From assembly GCA_031431125.1 (NCBI GenBank), contig JANPCX010000073.1, positions 93,543 through 157,542 of the forward strand: a DNA stretch of 64,000 nucleotides. The letters run 5' to 3'. The number at the start of each line of letters is the position of its first letter. Within the stretch, counting starts at the first letter, position 1. The notes beneath the pieces are model-generated. The model was not told the DNA's origin. It saw only the letters and a program-made list of their open reading frames with translations, and made no database searches. Source of the DNA: JANPCX01 sp031431125. Its GTDB lineage: Bacteria > Pseudomonadota > Gammaproteobacteria > Burkholderiales > Burkholderiaceae_C. Positions 26,606-34,023 of the stretch are shown piece by piece. The translations under genes were made by a program, and so were the position numbers.

Positions 26606-27871
26606 TCACACCCTGCCCGTCATTCTTTGGGACACGCCGAGCAAAGGCTCAAAAATCCATTCGATCAAACGCCGCTTGTCCAGCAGTACGTCAGCATCCA
26701 ATTGCATTCCGGGTACCAAAGCCTGGGCTTGCCCATAGGCCTGGACCGATTGCTCCTTCAATGCAACCGTGATCCGATAAAGCGGTTCCCGGCGCACATC
26801 CTGAGGCAGCGACAGTGCTGCGATCTCGGCGGCTTGCAGGGGGGTTTTCGACACCACCAAGACCTCGCCGGCATGGTGTCCAAATTTTTGATATGGATAG
26901 GCCTGGTAACGCAACAGCACGGTTTGCTGCGGCCTTAAAAAACCTACCGCACTCGAGGGGGCATAGAGCTGGGCCTGCAATCGGCTGTGTTCAGGCACCA
27001 GGCTGGCCAAGGCAGCTTCCGGCGTGGCCACTTGACCCGCCTGCACTGTCACGCCGCTGACGACGCCGGCTTGTGGCGCACGCACAACCACACGCTGGCG
27101 GGCGGCAACTTCTGCCACCTCTTGGGCCAGCTGCGCCAGATCGCGTTCGATTTCACCGGTGGCCGCTTGGGTTTGTAAGGGCAAAGCCGTCAGCTGCGCT
27201 TGCAGCGCGCTCACCTCACGCTGTTTGCCAACACGCTGGCGCTCCAGGGCTTGCTGTTGTGCACGCACCGCCAACACCTCTTCGGCTTTGGCCTGGACCT
27301 GGGCAGTCGATATAAAGTTTTGAGCCAGCAGCCCTTTGTAGCGATCCAGTGCCTCTTGGGCCAGTGCCAGCCGCTGGCGTTGCAGGTCGGCCTCCGCATC
27401 AATTTGGGCCAACTCACGCTGGATGTCTCGCTGTTGTCGCTCCAAATTGGCCTTTTGTGCGTCCATCAAAGCCACACGCTGGCGCGTGGCTTGTTGCAGG
27501 CTTTGTTGGCGTGTGCTCAAGCCCGCTTGAACAGCCGCCTGCGTATCACCCTGCTCTGTGCTTCGGCCAACGGCCAACACAAACAGCACGTCGCCCTGCT
27601 GGACGCGCTGCCCCTCAACGGCGTGGCTTTCCACCACGGTCCCGGTTTGCGGCGCGTGCAGGCGCAGCACACCTTTCTCCGGCACCAACACCCCCACCAC
27701 CTGGGCTTTACGGGTGTATTGCCCATACCCCAAAAAAATTACCACTCCCACCGCCACGAGGGCGGCAAGAGTGGTCAAGAGGGAGAGGGACAAGGGCCGA
27801 ATCAGCTGAATGCTGCCGAGCCAGGTTTGATGTTGGGTGGTGAGCGCTTCCTGGCGGAAGAGGGAGGGCAT
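26606..27871 (-). CDS. HlyD-family periplasmic adaptor for peptide export
   Basis: A 421-residue adaptor. One N-terminal membrane helix (LSLSLLTTLAALVAVGVVIFLGY) is followed by a barrel-sandwich half-motif (GVLRLHAPQTGTVVESHAVEGQRVQQGDVLFVL), a long coiled coil (about 110-240) and the second half (RAPQAGVVSGVTVQAGQVATPEA). This is the CvaA/HlyD pattern of type I secretion adaptors, bridging the ABC exporter to a TolC-like channel. It sits between the peptide gene (28 bases upstream) and the C39 transporter gene (4 bases downstream). No clear ribosome site precedes its ATG, suggesting coupled translation. Confidence 0.9.
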   Translation of the reverse strand: MPSLFRQEALTTQHQTWLGSIQLIRPLSLSLLTTLAALVAVGVVIFLGYGQYTRKAQVVGVLVPEKGVLRLHAPQTGTVVESHAVEGQRVQQGDVLFVLAVGRSTEQGDTQAAVQAGLSTRQQSLQQATRQRVALMDAQKANLERQQRDIQRELAQIDAEADLQRQRLALAQEALDRYKGLLAQNFISTAQVQAKAEEVLAVRAQQQALERQRVGKQREVSALQAQLTALPLQTQAATGEIERDLAQLAQEVAEVAARQRVVVRAPQAGVVSGVTVQAGQVATPEAALASLVPEHSRLQAQLYAPSSAVGFLRPQQTVLLRYQAYPYQKFGHHAGEVLVVSKTPLQAAEIAALSLPQDVRREPLYRITVALKEQSVQAYGQAQALVPGMQLDADVLLDKRRLIEWIFEPLLGVSQRMTGRV

Positions 27872-27899
27872 TTTGGTCAGTGCAACGATGGCAACAAGA

Positions 27900-28052
27900 T
27901 TACCAATTGCCCTTGGGATAGCCTACGCCGCCACCCACCTGTCGCAGCACCTTCACATCCAATGGCTGCGGCTGTTTGCGCGGCTCGGCCTTGGTGGCCT
28001 GGCCGGAAGTAGTTGAAACTTTGGCGTTGGTGGCTTGAGGCTTGGTTTGCAT
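27900..28052 (-). CDS. Double-glycine leader peptide precursor, candidate secreted signal peptide
   Basis: A 50-codon gene with a strong ribosome site (AGGAG, 6 bases before the ATG). The precursor is polar and basic to residue 30, then reads LDVKVLRQVGGGVGYPKGNW. Counting back from Gly42, Leu31, Leu36, Val39, Gly41 and Gly42 fall at -12, -7, -4, -2 and -1, exactly the C39 double-glycine leader pattern. Cleavage there would release the octapeptide VGYPKGNW (or a nonapeptide if cut after Gly41). So short a product fits a pheromone better than a pore-forming bacteriocin. It is the first gene of the peptide-hlyD-C39 operon and lies behind a lux box. No immunity or modification gene is seen. Confidence 0.8.
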   Translation of the reverse strand: MQTKPQATNAKVSTTSGQATKAEPRKQPQPLDVKVLRQVGGGVGYPKGNW

Positions 28053-28125
28053 CGACTGCTCCTGAATAAAGAAACACCGTGTTCGGTGCGTGGCTTTATT
28101 TCAGCGGAGCAGCGTGGTTTGCATA

Positions 28126-28143
28126 ACTGTCAGCTCTTGCAGT
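28126..28143 (-). promoter_or_regulatory. lux box upstream of the peptide operon
   Basis: ACTG-TCAGCTCTTG-CAGT matches the LuxR-type binding consensus CTG-N10-CAG and extends one base pair each side. Its centre is about 82 bases before the peptide ATG. A weak -10-like AAATAA lies roughly where a class II LuxR-activated promoter would have it, with the box over the -35 region. The transcription start is inferred, not seen. Confidence 0.75.
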
Positions 28144-28144
28144 G

Positions 28145-28168
28145 ACCATCCCCCTGACAGGGGATGGT
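28145..28168. terminator. Hairpin after luxR gene
   Basis: ACCATCCCC and GGGGATGGT form a perfect 9-bp stem with a 6-base loop, starting 11 bases after the luxR stop. It abuts the lux box of the peptide operon and probably insulates that operon from read-through. Confidence 0.6.
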
Positions 28169-28179
28169 GGATGCAAGTT

Positions 28180-28893
28180 TCAGCGCAAAAGACCCAGTCG
28201 ATCAGCACGAACTGCGGCTTGGTGTTTGCTAACGCAACCTAATTTGTGCATAGCATTGTTGACATGAAACACGGAAGTGCGCTCTGAAATACCCAAAATT
28301 TTTCCCACCTCCCAGGCCGTTTTCCCCTCCAATGTCCAACGCAACGCCTCCAACTCACGTTGAGTCAACTTCGGCACGTCAGCATTGCTTAGCGTCGGCA
28401 ACAAAATCCTGCTCGCCGCCTCTTGTGCATAAACAGCAAAGAGTTGTAGATCGGCCACGGTACGACTGAGCCGCGCGGAATCGCTGGTCAATTGGCCATC
28501 CAAATCCACACCGAACATGAAGTGCCGCCCGTCGGGCATGTGCAGCGCCATGGCAATACCTGATCGGTAGCCGTACATAGCCTGTTCTTCCCAGCAGTCC
28601 GCGACACCGGCTCCAACATAGGTGGCTTGATCCCAAATGATGGGGCGACCACTTCGCTTGCAGTGCTGCATGACCGGGTCCCGCATTCCGCTGCCCTCAG
28701 CCTCAAACTTGTCCCGGTAAGCGGCGGGCGTATTGTCGACCGCTACAAACTCCGATGAGCCATCGTGCCGATCATAGATTGACGCGGCCGCGACTGTGGT
28801 GAAGCCCAAGTGTTGAGCAAAACGGATGACTTCCGTTCTAAATTCCTCTCGGTTTTGCACTTCCACCACTGCTTGAAAACTACCTTGAAGCAT
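28180..28893 (-). CDS. LuxR-family regulator with autoinducer-binding domain (LuxR solo)
   Basis: A 237-residue regulator: autoinducer-binding domain (about 10-160) and C-terminal LuxR helix-turn-helix (TQRELEALRWTLEGKTAWEVGKILGISERTSVFHVNNAMHKL). By alignment to TraR, Asp70, Pro71 and Trp85 are kept (D72, P73, W87), but Trp57 is Tyr59 and Tyr61 is Phe63. Such changes are typical of LuxR solos that recognise something other than ordinary acyl-homoserine lactones. No luxI is in the window. The next transcription unit downstream is a peptide-export operon with a lux box, so this protein probably controls it. GGAG precedes the start. Confidence 0.9.
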   Translation of the reverse strand: MLQGSFQAVVEVQNREEFRTEVIRFAQHLGFTTVAAASIYDRHDGSSEFVAVDNTPAAYRDKFEAEGSGMRDPVMQHCKRSGRPIIWDQATYVGAGVADCWEEQAMYGYRSGIAMALHMPDGRHFMFGVDLDGQLTSDSARLSRTVADLQLFAVYAQEAASRILLPTLSNADVPKLTQRELEALRWTLEGKTAWEVGKILGISERTSVFHVNNAMHKLGCVSKHQAAVRADRLGLLR

Positions 28894-28936
28894 GTTTGTT
28901 TCTCCGCCTGTTTGAGTACATGTCCTGCGTCACTTG

Positions 28937-28952
28937 CTCCGTGTGGCAACAG
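28937..28952 (-). promoter_or_regulatory. Degenerate lux box upstream of luxR
   Basis: CTC-CGTGTGGCAA-CAG (one mismatch to CTG-N10-CAG). It lies exactly 15 bases from a TGAGTACAT block (28913-28921). The perfect lux box upstream of the second luxR-like gene has the same 15-base spacing to an identical TGAGTACAT (29706-29714), so the two promoters appear to be duplicates. Confidence 0.5.
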
Positions 28953-28956
28953 GTCG

Positions 28957-29661
28957 TCAGTGGATCAGCCTGGGCAATCTGGCTTTGAAGTTCGATATGC
29001 CATTGGTACGTTTGAAGCCCAGCGGATCATCGTCCATCCGCAACCAGGACGGCAGCACCAATCCTTTTGATCGCGCAAGATCGTTGGGCTTAGCAATAGG
29101 CGGCCCAGACAACGATTCAGCCATCGCAGCTTGCTGATCCAAGCCTCTCGAATCACCCTCATGCGATGGCAAGAAATAAAAAGCCGCGTCTTGGGCAAAC
29201 ATCAAAACGGATGCCAAGTCAGCCACCATTCTTGCAAGCAATCGCTCCTTTTTCGGCAATGGTTGATCTCCGTCCACGCCGAAAACAAAATGCCGCCCTT
29301 GCGGAAGATGTAAGGCCATTGAAATGCCTGTTTGGTAGCCATGCGCCGCCAGCTCTTCCCACAATTCAGCACGACCGGCACACACGTAAGTGGCCTGATC
29401 CCAAACGATGGGCAAACCGCTGAACTTGCAGTGCTGCATCACTGGATCACGAGCGCCTGCGTCCGATTCAAAGATGTCGAGGTAAGACTGGGGCGTGTTG
29501 TGTGCGATCACAAATTCCGGTCGCGAGCCGGGACGGTCGTACACCGCAGCAGCAGCCATGATGCCAAACCCCAAATCCTGCGCAAACCGCACCAGCACCC
29601 GCTGAAACTCGTCGCGGGTAGATGCATGCAACACTGCTTCGCAATGATCCTGAAGAAGCAT
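28957..29661 (-). CDS. LuxR-type autoinducer-binding-domain protein lacking DNA-binding domain
   Basis: A 234-residue protein starting MLLQDHCEAVLHAS (strong GAGGAG upstream). Residues 1-170 are closely similar to the adjacent LuxR: NTPQSYLDIFES, RDPVMQHCKFSGLPIVWDQATYV. It has the same Trp57-to-Tyr and Tyr61-to-Phe changes. After residue about 170 no helix-turn-helix can be found; the tail (SGPPIAKPNDLARSKGLVLPSWLRMDD) is unrelated, and other frames encode no HTH, so this is not a simple frameshift. It could sequester ligand or heterodimerise with and block the full-length LuxR, as HTH-less TraR relatives do. Confidence 0.85.
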   Translation of the reverse strand: MLLQDHCEAVLHASTRDEFQRVLVRFAQDLGFGIMAAAAVYDRPGSRPEFVIAHNTPQSYLDIFESDAGARDPVMQHCKFSGLPIVWDQATYVCAGRAELWEELAAHGYQTGISMALHLPQGRHFVFGVDGDQPLPKKERLLARMVADLASVLMFAQDAAFYFLPSHEGDSRGLDQQAAMAESLSGPPIAKPNDLARSKGLVLPSWLRMDDDPLGFKRTNGISNFKARLPRLIH

Positions 29662-29729
29662 GGGCTGTCTCCTCTGGTTGATCAATACTTAACCCGGTGG
29701 GTACCTGAGTACATAGGAAATCTTCACGC

Positions 29730-29745
29730 CTGTTACCCCTGACAG
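29730..29745 (-). promoter_or_regulatory. lux box upstream of HTH-less luxR-like gene
   Basis: CTG-TTACCCCTGA-CAG matches CTG-N10-CAG perfectly. It lies in the gap between the minus-strand luxR-like gene and the plus-strand gene at 29829, and could serve either; the shared TGAGTACAT block on the luxR side favours autoregulation of the luxR-like gene. Confidence 0.65.
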
Positions 29746-29828
29746 TCTGGCATCGGTGGCAGTTCAATTGCACACTGAACCTGCCGATACTGGTATGCCA
29801 CTCGCTTACAGAAAGTGATTCGCACACC

Positions 29829-30215
29829 ATGACCCTTGCCTGGACTGTTACCGCTTGGCCGCCCGTATTGTGGCAGGCCGAACCGCCGCCTCACAAGCAA
29901 CTCGCAAGTCGATTTGTACATTTAGGGACACAGATCACTTCGGTAGGCCGAGGGCACGAGCCCAGCATGGGGCAGACCATTTGGGGGAGCAAACTCGGGG
30001 GTGGTGAGGCGGGGGTCGCGTGGGACTGGGTAGACCTGGGCCACGGCGTGGTAGCCATGGCCGACCCGATGGGTTTCGTCACCAACCTGCATGTGGTCAA
30101 TGCGCGGGGAGACGAGTTACCGAGCCTCCAGGTCGCCCTGCACATCAATGAAATCGTTCATGAATTGCCTTGGCAGGCCGAGGTGCAGTTGGCCTTGCAG
30201 CCCTTGCGAGGGTGA
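29829..30215 (+). CDS. Hypothetical protein
   Basis: A 128-residue reading frame with coding-like composition and no recognisable motif. The central part GQTIWGSKLGGGEAGVAWDWVDLGHGVVAMADPMGFVTNLHVV is beta-rich and glycine-rich, and the end is leucine-rich. There is no signal peptide. It diverges from the HTH-less luxR-like gene; a lux box lies between them. The start is uncertain because no ribosome site is visible. Confidence 0.5.
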   Translation: MTLAWTVTAWPPVLWQAEPPPHKQLASRFVHLGTQITSVGRGHEPSMGQTIWGSKLGGGEAGVAWDWVDLGHGVVAMADPMGFVTNLHVVNARGDELPSLQVALHINEIVHELPWQAEVQLALQPLRG

Positions 30216-30326
30216 ACCCCGGTTTGCAAACGTTCACAAGGTATAGAAGGGTAAAGATGCGCCCGCAGCAGGCGGGTTCGGGGCAGACTGCGCACATTGC
30301 GATTGGAGTCGCGCAGGAAGAAGCCC

Positions 30327-32054
30327 ATGGCAAAACACGAAACTTCTGTCGACGAAGAGTCCGTTGACCTGGCCAAGCACCAGACCGAAGCGCTGGCACC
30401 GGGCAACGCCGGCACCTCTGCGTTGTGGTCATTGCTGGGCGCCAGCACCGCCCTGACCGCGTGCGGAGGCGGGGGCGACAGCACCCCTGCCCCCAGTCCG
30501 GACCCTGCGCCGCCTCCACCGGGACCGCTGTCACGCGAACAAGCCTCGCGGTTTTTGTCGCAGGCCAGCCTGTCCAGCAGTGCTGCGGACATTGCACAAG
30601 TGCAAAAACTCGGTTCCAGCGCCTGGCTGGACGAACAATTTGCCGTGCCGCGCAGCAGTGGATATGTGGCCTGGTTGTTGTCCAAGGGTTATGACGCGGT
30701 GGACTTGGTCAACACCCAAGCGGGCAGCAACAACATGCTGTGGCGCAAGCTCCTGGCCAGCCCCGATGTGTTGCGCCAGCGCGTGACCTTGGCGCTGACG
30801 GAGATCATCGTGGTGTCCATCTCAGGCATCGCTGCCACGACGTTCAAAAGTTTCTCGGCTGCTGCCTTCATGGACATTCTGGAGGCGCAAGCTTTTGGCA
30901 ACTACCGAACGCTGCTGGAGCAGGTGTCCACCAGCACGGCCATGGGGGCTTACCTGTCGTTCCGTGGCAACCGCAAGGCCGACCCGGCCACCGGCAGCCA
31001 GCCGGATGAAAACTATGCTCGCGAGGTGATGCAGCTCTTTTCCATTGGTTTGTTGGACCTGAACCTGGACGGCACACCCAAATTGGTCAATGGCAATACC
31101 AAAGAGAGCTACACCCAAGCCGACGTCGGCGGGCTGGCTCGCGTTTTCACCGGCTGGGAGCGCGACACCAGTGTGGGCGGCGCCGACACCCCCGACCGCT
31201 CCATTCGCCCCATGGTGCAAATCACCGGTCGCCACGAGGCCGGGAACAAAAATTTTCTCGGCGCAACCATCCCGGCCAATACCAATGGTCAGCAGAGTTT
31301 GCAGTTGGCACTGGATAGCCTGATGGTCCACCCCAATATGGCGCCCTTCATCAGCCGCCAGTTGATCCAGCGCCTGGTCACCAGCAACCCAGCACCGGCT
31401 TATGTGGCGCGGGTGGCAGCGGTGTTCAACAACAACGGCAGCGGCGTCAAGGGTGACATGAAGGCGGTCGTGCGCGCCATCTTGTTGGATGCCGAAGCGC
31501 GGTCCGACAGCAACCTCAGCAATCCCAACTTTGGCAAGCTGCGCGAACCCTTGCTTCGTTTCATTCAGTGGGCACGAAGCTTTGGTCTGACGTCGGCCGA
31601 CGACAGTTGGAACTTGGGTGACTTGTCCGACCCCGCCACCAAACTCGGCCAAAGCCCGCTGCGTGCACCCTCGGTGTTCAACTTTTTCAGGCCGGGTTAT
31701 GTGCCGCCCAACAGCAGTCTGGGCACGGCGAGCATCACCGCACCAGAGTTTCAAATCACCACCGAGTCGTCGGTGGCGGGGTATGTGAACTTCATGCAAG
31801 GCGCCATCAGCAACGGCGTAGCGGGTCTGCGTGCCAACTACAGCGCTTTGTTGCCCCTGGTGTCGGATTCCGCCGCCCTCTTGGCCGAGTTGAATGTGTT
31901 GCTGGCGGCGGGTCAGCTCTCGGCGGCCACGCTGACGTCGCTGAAGACGGCGCTGGACAGCATCAACACCAGCACCACCGCAGGTCAAAACAACCGCCTG
32001 TATGCCGCACTCACCTTGGTGATGGCAGCGCCCGAGTACATCGCCCAAAAGTAA
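30327..32054 (+). CDS. DUF1800 domain protein
   Basis: A 575-residue protein starting MAKHETSVDEESVDLAKH (AGGAAG upstream). A polar N-terminus, then a hydrophobic stretch ending in LTACGGGG, probably a lipoprotein-like or export signal, and a proline-rich linker (PAPSPDPAPPPPGP). The rest matches DUF1800: AWLDEQF, WRKLLASPDVLRQRVTLALTEI, PDENYAREVMQLFSIGLLDLN, and the late KLREPLLRFIQWARSF and SVFNFFRPGYVPP. DUF1800 genes are almost always paired with DUF1501 genes, as here, 12 bases apart. Function unknown; the pair is thought to act outside the cytoplasm. Confidence 0.9.
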   Translation: MAKHETSVDEESVDLAKHQTEALAPGNAGTSALWSLLGASTALTACGGGGDSTPAPSPDPAPPPPGPLSREQASRFLSQASLSSSAADIAQVQKLGSSAWLDEQFAVPRSSGYVAWLLSKGYDAVDLVNTQAGSNNMLWRKLLASPDVLRQRVTLALTEIIVVSISGIAATTFKSFSAAAFMDILEAQAFGNYRTLLEQVSTSTAMGAYLSFRGNRKADPATGSQPDENYAREVMQLFSIGLLDLNLDGTPKLVNGNTKESYTQADVGGLARVFTGWERDTSVGGADTPDRSIRPMVQITGRHEAGNKNFLGATIPANTNGQQSLQLALDSLMVHPNMAPFISRQLIQRLVTSNPAPAYVARVAAVFNNNGSGVKGDMKAVVRAILLDAEARSDSNLSNPNFGKLREPLLRFIQWARSFGLTSADDSWNLGDLSDPATKLGQSPLRAPSVFNFFRPGYVPPNSSLGTASITAPEFQITTESSVAGYVNFMQGAISNGVAGLRANYSALLPLVSDSAALLAELNVLLAAGQLSAATLTSLKTALDSINTSTTAGQNNRLYAALTLVMAAPEYIAQK

Positions 32055-32066
32055 AGAGGCCTCGCC

Positions 32067-33440
32067 ATGTCCACAACTGCTTCACGCCGAGAATTTCTCA
32101 AACGCGCCAGCGCACTGTCCGCTGCAGGAGTTGCTGCGCCTTGGGCCCTGCAACTGGCCGCCATGGGCGAAGCCGCCGCGGCGACGGCCACAGACTACAA
32201 AGCCTTGGTCTGCGTTTTTCTCTATGGCGGCAACGACTACGCCAACACCGTGGTGCCCTATGACAGCATCAACCACGCCGCCTATTTGGCGCAGCGCCCC
32301 GCCATTGGCACGGCGCGCAGCGCTTTGGCGTCGACGGTGCTCGGCCCGCGCACCGCTTTGGCAGACGGGCGGCAGTACGCGCTCGCGCCCCAGCTGTCAC
32401 CTGTGGTGCCTATCTTCAACGCCGGCCAAATGGCGGTGATGCTCAACCTGGGTACCTTGGTGCAACCCACCACCAAAGCCCAGTACGGCAGCAACTCGGT
32501 GCCCTTGCCGCCCAAGCTGTTCTCGCACAACGACCAGCAGTCGGTGTGGCAATCATCGAGCCCCGAAGGTTCCACCTCGGGTTGGGGTGGGCGTTTGGGT
32601 GATTTGTTTGCTGCGGGCAATGGCAATGCCACGTTCACCAACATCAGCGTGGCGGGCAATGCGGTGTATTTGGCAGGCCAATCGGCGGTGCAGTACCAAG
32701 TCACGTCCAACGGGTCGGTGCCCGTGGCGGGGGTGAAGTCTCCGCTGTTTGGTTCATCCGCTTGCTCGGCGGCGTTGCGCAACTTGGTCACCGCACCGCG
32801 CACCCACTTGTTTGAAGCGGAACATTCACGCGTCATGAAACGCTCCATCGAAGCCGATGAGCAGCTCACTGCGGGCTTGAGCGGCATCAGCCCATTGACC
32901 ACGGTCTTCCCCAGCGGCAACAGCCTGGCCGCACAACTGGCCATGGTGGCGCGTTTGATCAAAGCGCGTGATGCCCTGGGGGCCAAACGCCAGGTGTTTT
33001 TTGTGTCATTGGGTGGCTTTGACACCCATGACGGTTTATTGGACGACCACCCCGGCCTGCTCACCACAGTGGGCTCGTCCTTGGCCGCATTTCACGCGGC
33101 GACGATCGAGATGGGCGTGGCCAACAACGTGACCACCTTCACCGGCTCCGACTTTGGTCGCACCTTGAATTCCGACGGCGATGGCTCTGACCATGGTTGG
33201 GGCAGCATGCAGTTTGTGCTGGGTGGTGCAGTCAAAGGGCAGGCGTTTTACGGCGCGCCGCCTGTGGTGGCCAATGACGGGCCAGACGACGTGGGCCGCG
33301 GCCGGCTCTTGCCCAACATCGCTGTTGATCAACTCGGTGCCACGCTGGGCACCTGGTTTGGTGTGAGCAATACCGAACTCAACATGGTGCTGCCGCAGCT
33401 GAGCAACTACAGCAATCGCAATTTAGGGTTTATGGCTTGA
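32067..33440 (+). CDS. DUF1501 domain protein, twin-arginine exported
   Basis: A 457-residue protein. The N-terminal SRREFLKRASALSAAG is a twin-arginine signal, so it is folded before export. DUF1501 features are LVCVFLYGGNDYANTVVPYD, LFSHNDQQSVWQSSSPEG, FVSLGGFDTHDGLLDDHPGLL and TFTGSDFGRTLNSDGDGSDHGWGSMQFVLGG, which resemble the sulfatase/alkaline-phosphatase fold with metal ligands. It forms an operon with the DUF1800 gene. Its stop overlaps the end of the convergent elaA-like gene by 11 bases. Confidence 0.92.
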   Translation: MSTTASRREFLKRASALSAAGVAAPWALQLAAMGEAAAATATDYKALVCVFLYGGNDYANTVVPYDSINHAAYLAQRPAIGTARSALASTVLGPRTALADGRQYALAPQLSPVVPIFNAGQMAVMLNLGTLVQPTTKAQYGSNSVPLPPKLFSHNDQQSVWQSSSPEGSTSGWGGRLGDLFAAGNGNATFTNISVAGNAVYLAGQSAVQYQVTSNGSVPVAGVKSPLFGSSACSAALRNLVTAPRTHLFEAEHSRVMKRSIEADEQLTAGLSGISPLTTVFPSGNSLAAQLAMVARLIKARDALGAKRQVFFVSLGGFDTHDGLLDDHPGLLTTVGSSLAAFHAATIEMGVANNVTTFTGSDFGRTLNSDGDGSDHGWGSMQFVLGGAVKGQAFYGAPPVVANDGPDDVGRGRLLPNIAVDQLGATLGTWFGVSNTELNMVLPQLSNYSNRNLGFMA

Positions 33441-33921
33441 CCATCGTACGGACCGCAGCGCGTCGCATCTCGATGTGGGGAATGCCGTCTTCCATGTAAG
33501 GCTGGCCGGCGGACTGGAAACCAAACCCACCATAAAAACGTTCAAGATGGGCTTGCGCAGAAATGCTCAAGGCGCTGCCGTCAAACAACGCGTCGGATTG
33601 AGCCAGTGCGTGCTCAACCAACACCTTGCCCCAACCTTGCCCGCGAACGACCTCGGTGGTGAGCACCCGACCGATGGACGCTTCGGGGTACTTCACCCCG
33701 GGTGGAAACAAACGCGCGTAGGCCAGCGGCAGGCTCTGTGTGGGCGACCAAGCGGCAAGGTGCCAGGCAAGTTCGTCCAAGCCGTCCACATCCTGATAAA
33801 AACACTGTTGCTCCAAGATAAACACCGCTTGGCGGGCGGCATAAATGTGCTGCAAGGCGGTGACGCTGAGATCTGAAAACCGCAGGCAGTTCCACTGGAC
33901 GTTCGAAGGGTCAAGCTGCAT
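33430..33921 (-). CDS. GNAT N-acetyltransferase, ElaA-like
   Basis: A 163-residue protein. The ElaA subfamily pattern is clear: LQHIYAARQAVFILEQQCFYQDVDGLDELAWHL, then the acetyl-CoA-binding IGRVLTTEVVRGQGWGKVLVEHAL with the R/Q-x-x-G-x-G/A loop, and the C-terminal FYGGFGFQSAGQPYMEDGIPHIEM. The substrate is unknown. It is convergent with the DUF1501 gene. Confidence 0.9.
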   Translation of the reverse strand: MQLDPSNVQWNCLRFSDLSVTALQHIYAARQAVFILEQQCFYQDVDGLDELAWHLAAWSPTQSLPLAYARLFPPGVKYPEASIGRVLTTEVVRGQGWGKVLVEHALAQSDALFDGSALSISAQAHLERFYGGFGFQSAGQPYMEDGIPHIEMRRAAVRTMVKP

Positions 33922-34023
33922 AGGTGGGTGAGTTTAGGTTGCTCCGCAACGAGTTGTGCAGAGCATCCTATATGCGCCCGCCACCTACACTGCCAGCGTG
34001 TTGTTGACCCTCTCACCGCAGCC

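Noticed and set aside
27877..28077. A 66-residue minus-strand frame overlapping the peptide gene in another frame
   Set aside because: It has no ribosome site or recognisable features, while the 50-codon frame has a strong ribosome site and a C39 leader.
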